From contig NZ_FOPZ01000004.1 of assembly GCF_900113615.1 (NCBI RefSeq), positions 124,001-188,000 on the forward strand: a stretch of 64,000 nt of DNA, given 5' to 3'. Shown here piece by piece: positions 63,505 to 64,000 of the stretch. Source of the stretch: Halorubrum aquaticum. Its GTDB lineage: Archaea > Halobacteriota > Halobacteria > Halobacteriales > Haloferacaceae. Position 1 is the first letter of the stretch. Each line of letters opens with the position of its first letter. The notes under the pieces are model-generated. The model was not told the origin of the DNA, made no database searches, and saw only the letters and a list, made by a program, of their open reading frames with translations. The translations under genes and the position numbers were made by a program.

Positions 63505-63786
63505 ATGGCAGTGACGAAGTACCGGATCGTCTCCGGCGACGAGTCGAAGATCCATGACGAGCCCCATCTCGAGGGGAGTCGAGTGACGGTTCGACAGCTC
63601 CATGCGCTCATCGAGGAGGCCGAGCTTCGGCCCCAACAGGTCGCGGATCGTCACGGACTCGACGTCGGTGAGGTGTACGAAGCGCTCGCGTACTACCACC
63701 GAAATCCCGAGGAGATGCGGCGCGTCGAGGCGCGCCACGGTCGCGCTGCCGCGGAGGCGGCACGACGTTCGTCGGTGGCCCCATAG
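63505..63786 (+). CDS. DUF433-family HTH protein (antitoxin-like)
   Basis: 93 residues from the ATG at 63505: RIVSGDESKIHDEPHLEGSRVTVRQLHALIEEAELRPQQVADRHGLDVGEVYEALAYYHRNPEEMRRVE, a complete DUF433 domain (about 6-75) with its HTH. DUF433 proteins are antitoxin-like partners of DUF5615-type PIN proteins. No such partner follows before the window end. The broken relative is at 33421-33660. TATTTTTATTG at 63472-63482 is a likely TATA box. Confidence 0.8.
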   Translation: MAVTKYRIVSGDESKIHDEPHLEGSRVTVRQLHALIEEAELRPQQVADRHGLDVGEVYEALAYYHRNPEEMRRVEARHGRAAAEAARRSSVAP

Positions 63787-64000
63787 TCTACGTTGATGAG
63801 TGGATCTGATCCACAGAAGTTCGCTTTCAAGAGCCGAGTCAAACAGAATGATATTAACCAACAACCACCTCCAAATGGATTCACTGTTGGTTAAGTTCGA
63901 TCTGCCAATTTGGAATATGTCACCTATATCTTGGAAGCTACCATTCAGCGGTCAGAAACAGCGTCTTCAGTCGAATCATCATGGGCGTCCCTACCAGTTT
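63787..64000. other. End of window without clear gene
   Basis: The last 214 bases are AT-rich with ATGATATTAACCAACAACC-like DNA. I see nothing I can support. Confidence 0.3.

Overview
The window is haloarchaeal DNA, probably from a Halorubrum-like organism. Proteins are very acidic, core genes are GC-rich, many starts overlap the preceding stop (ATGA or GTGA), and the surface proteins, insertion sequences and toxin-antitoxin families are typical of Halobacteria. I see no rRNA, tRNA or CRISPR array. Most of the window is accessory: surface and glycan genes, toxin-antitoxin modules and decayed mobile elements.

Layout. 1-3.2 kb: small unknown genes, one of them split by an intact IS5-family element whose removal restores the reading frame, then a membrane hydrolase-like gene. 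3.2-12.8 kb: one gene for a surface protein of about 3,175 residues (beta-helix, CARDB-like repeats, beta-propeller, two VWD domains enclosing a trypsin-like protease, C-terminal membrane anchor). 13.4-21.4 kb: an AAA+/DUF234 ATPase, two homologous HTH + TumE-like pairs, an ArsR-type regulator, a nucleoside-deoxyribosyltransferase-like protein, a PIN/antitoxin pair, toxin-gene fragments and two copies of a 183-bp MITE. 21.4-27.0 kb: a gene-poor stretch bounded by a 23-bp inverted repeat, followed by an operon of two paralogous large proteins, one with a PD-(D/E)XK-like site and the other with that site degenerate. 27.4-30.9 kb: VapBC, an HTH/PIN pair and several small regulators.

31-33.7 kb: a GalE-type epimerase, a two-gene membrane cassette, a second copy of the epimerase 3' end and a broken DUF433 gene. 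34.0-43.7 kb: an ABC exporter and a legionaminic-acid (sialic-acid-like) pathway: NeuB/LegI, an N-formyltransferase, LegG, an SDR, the CMP-sugar synthetase LegF, a Gfo/Idh oxidoreductase, LegB and LegC. 43.7-59.4 kb: an AT-rich glycan region with an O-antigen-ligase-like protein, five glycosyltransferases (including a GT42-like sialyltransferase candidate) and seven IS elements, nearly all decayed. 59.5-63.8 kb: a second epimerase followed by three toxin-antitoxin modules, with further copies of the epimerase 3' end between them, and an intact DUF433 gene.

How it fits together: the legionaminic-acid genes would make a CMP-activated acidic sugar. The glycosyltransferases would build it into a glycan, the ABC transporter could flip it, and the ligase-like protein could polymerise or transfer it. 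The giant surface protein and S-layer are plausible acceptors. The most unusual pattern is that accessory cassettes, mostly toxin-antitoxin modules, repeatedly sit between a gene and a second, diverged copy of that gene's own 3' end (17.9-21.4, 31.9-33.3 and 60.4-63.4 kb). The best candidate for an undescribed system is the paralogous nuclease-like pair at 22.7-27.0 kb.
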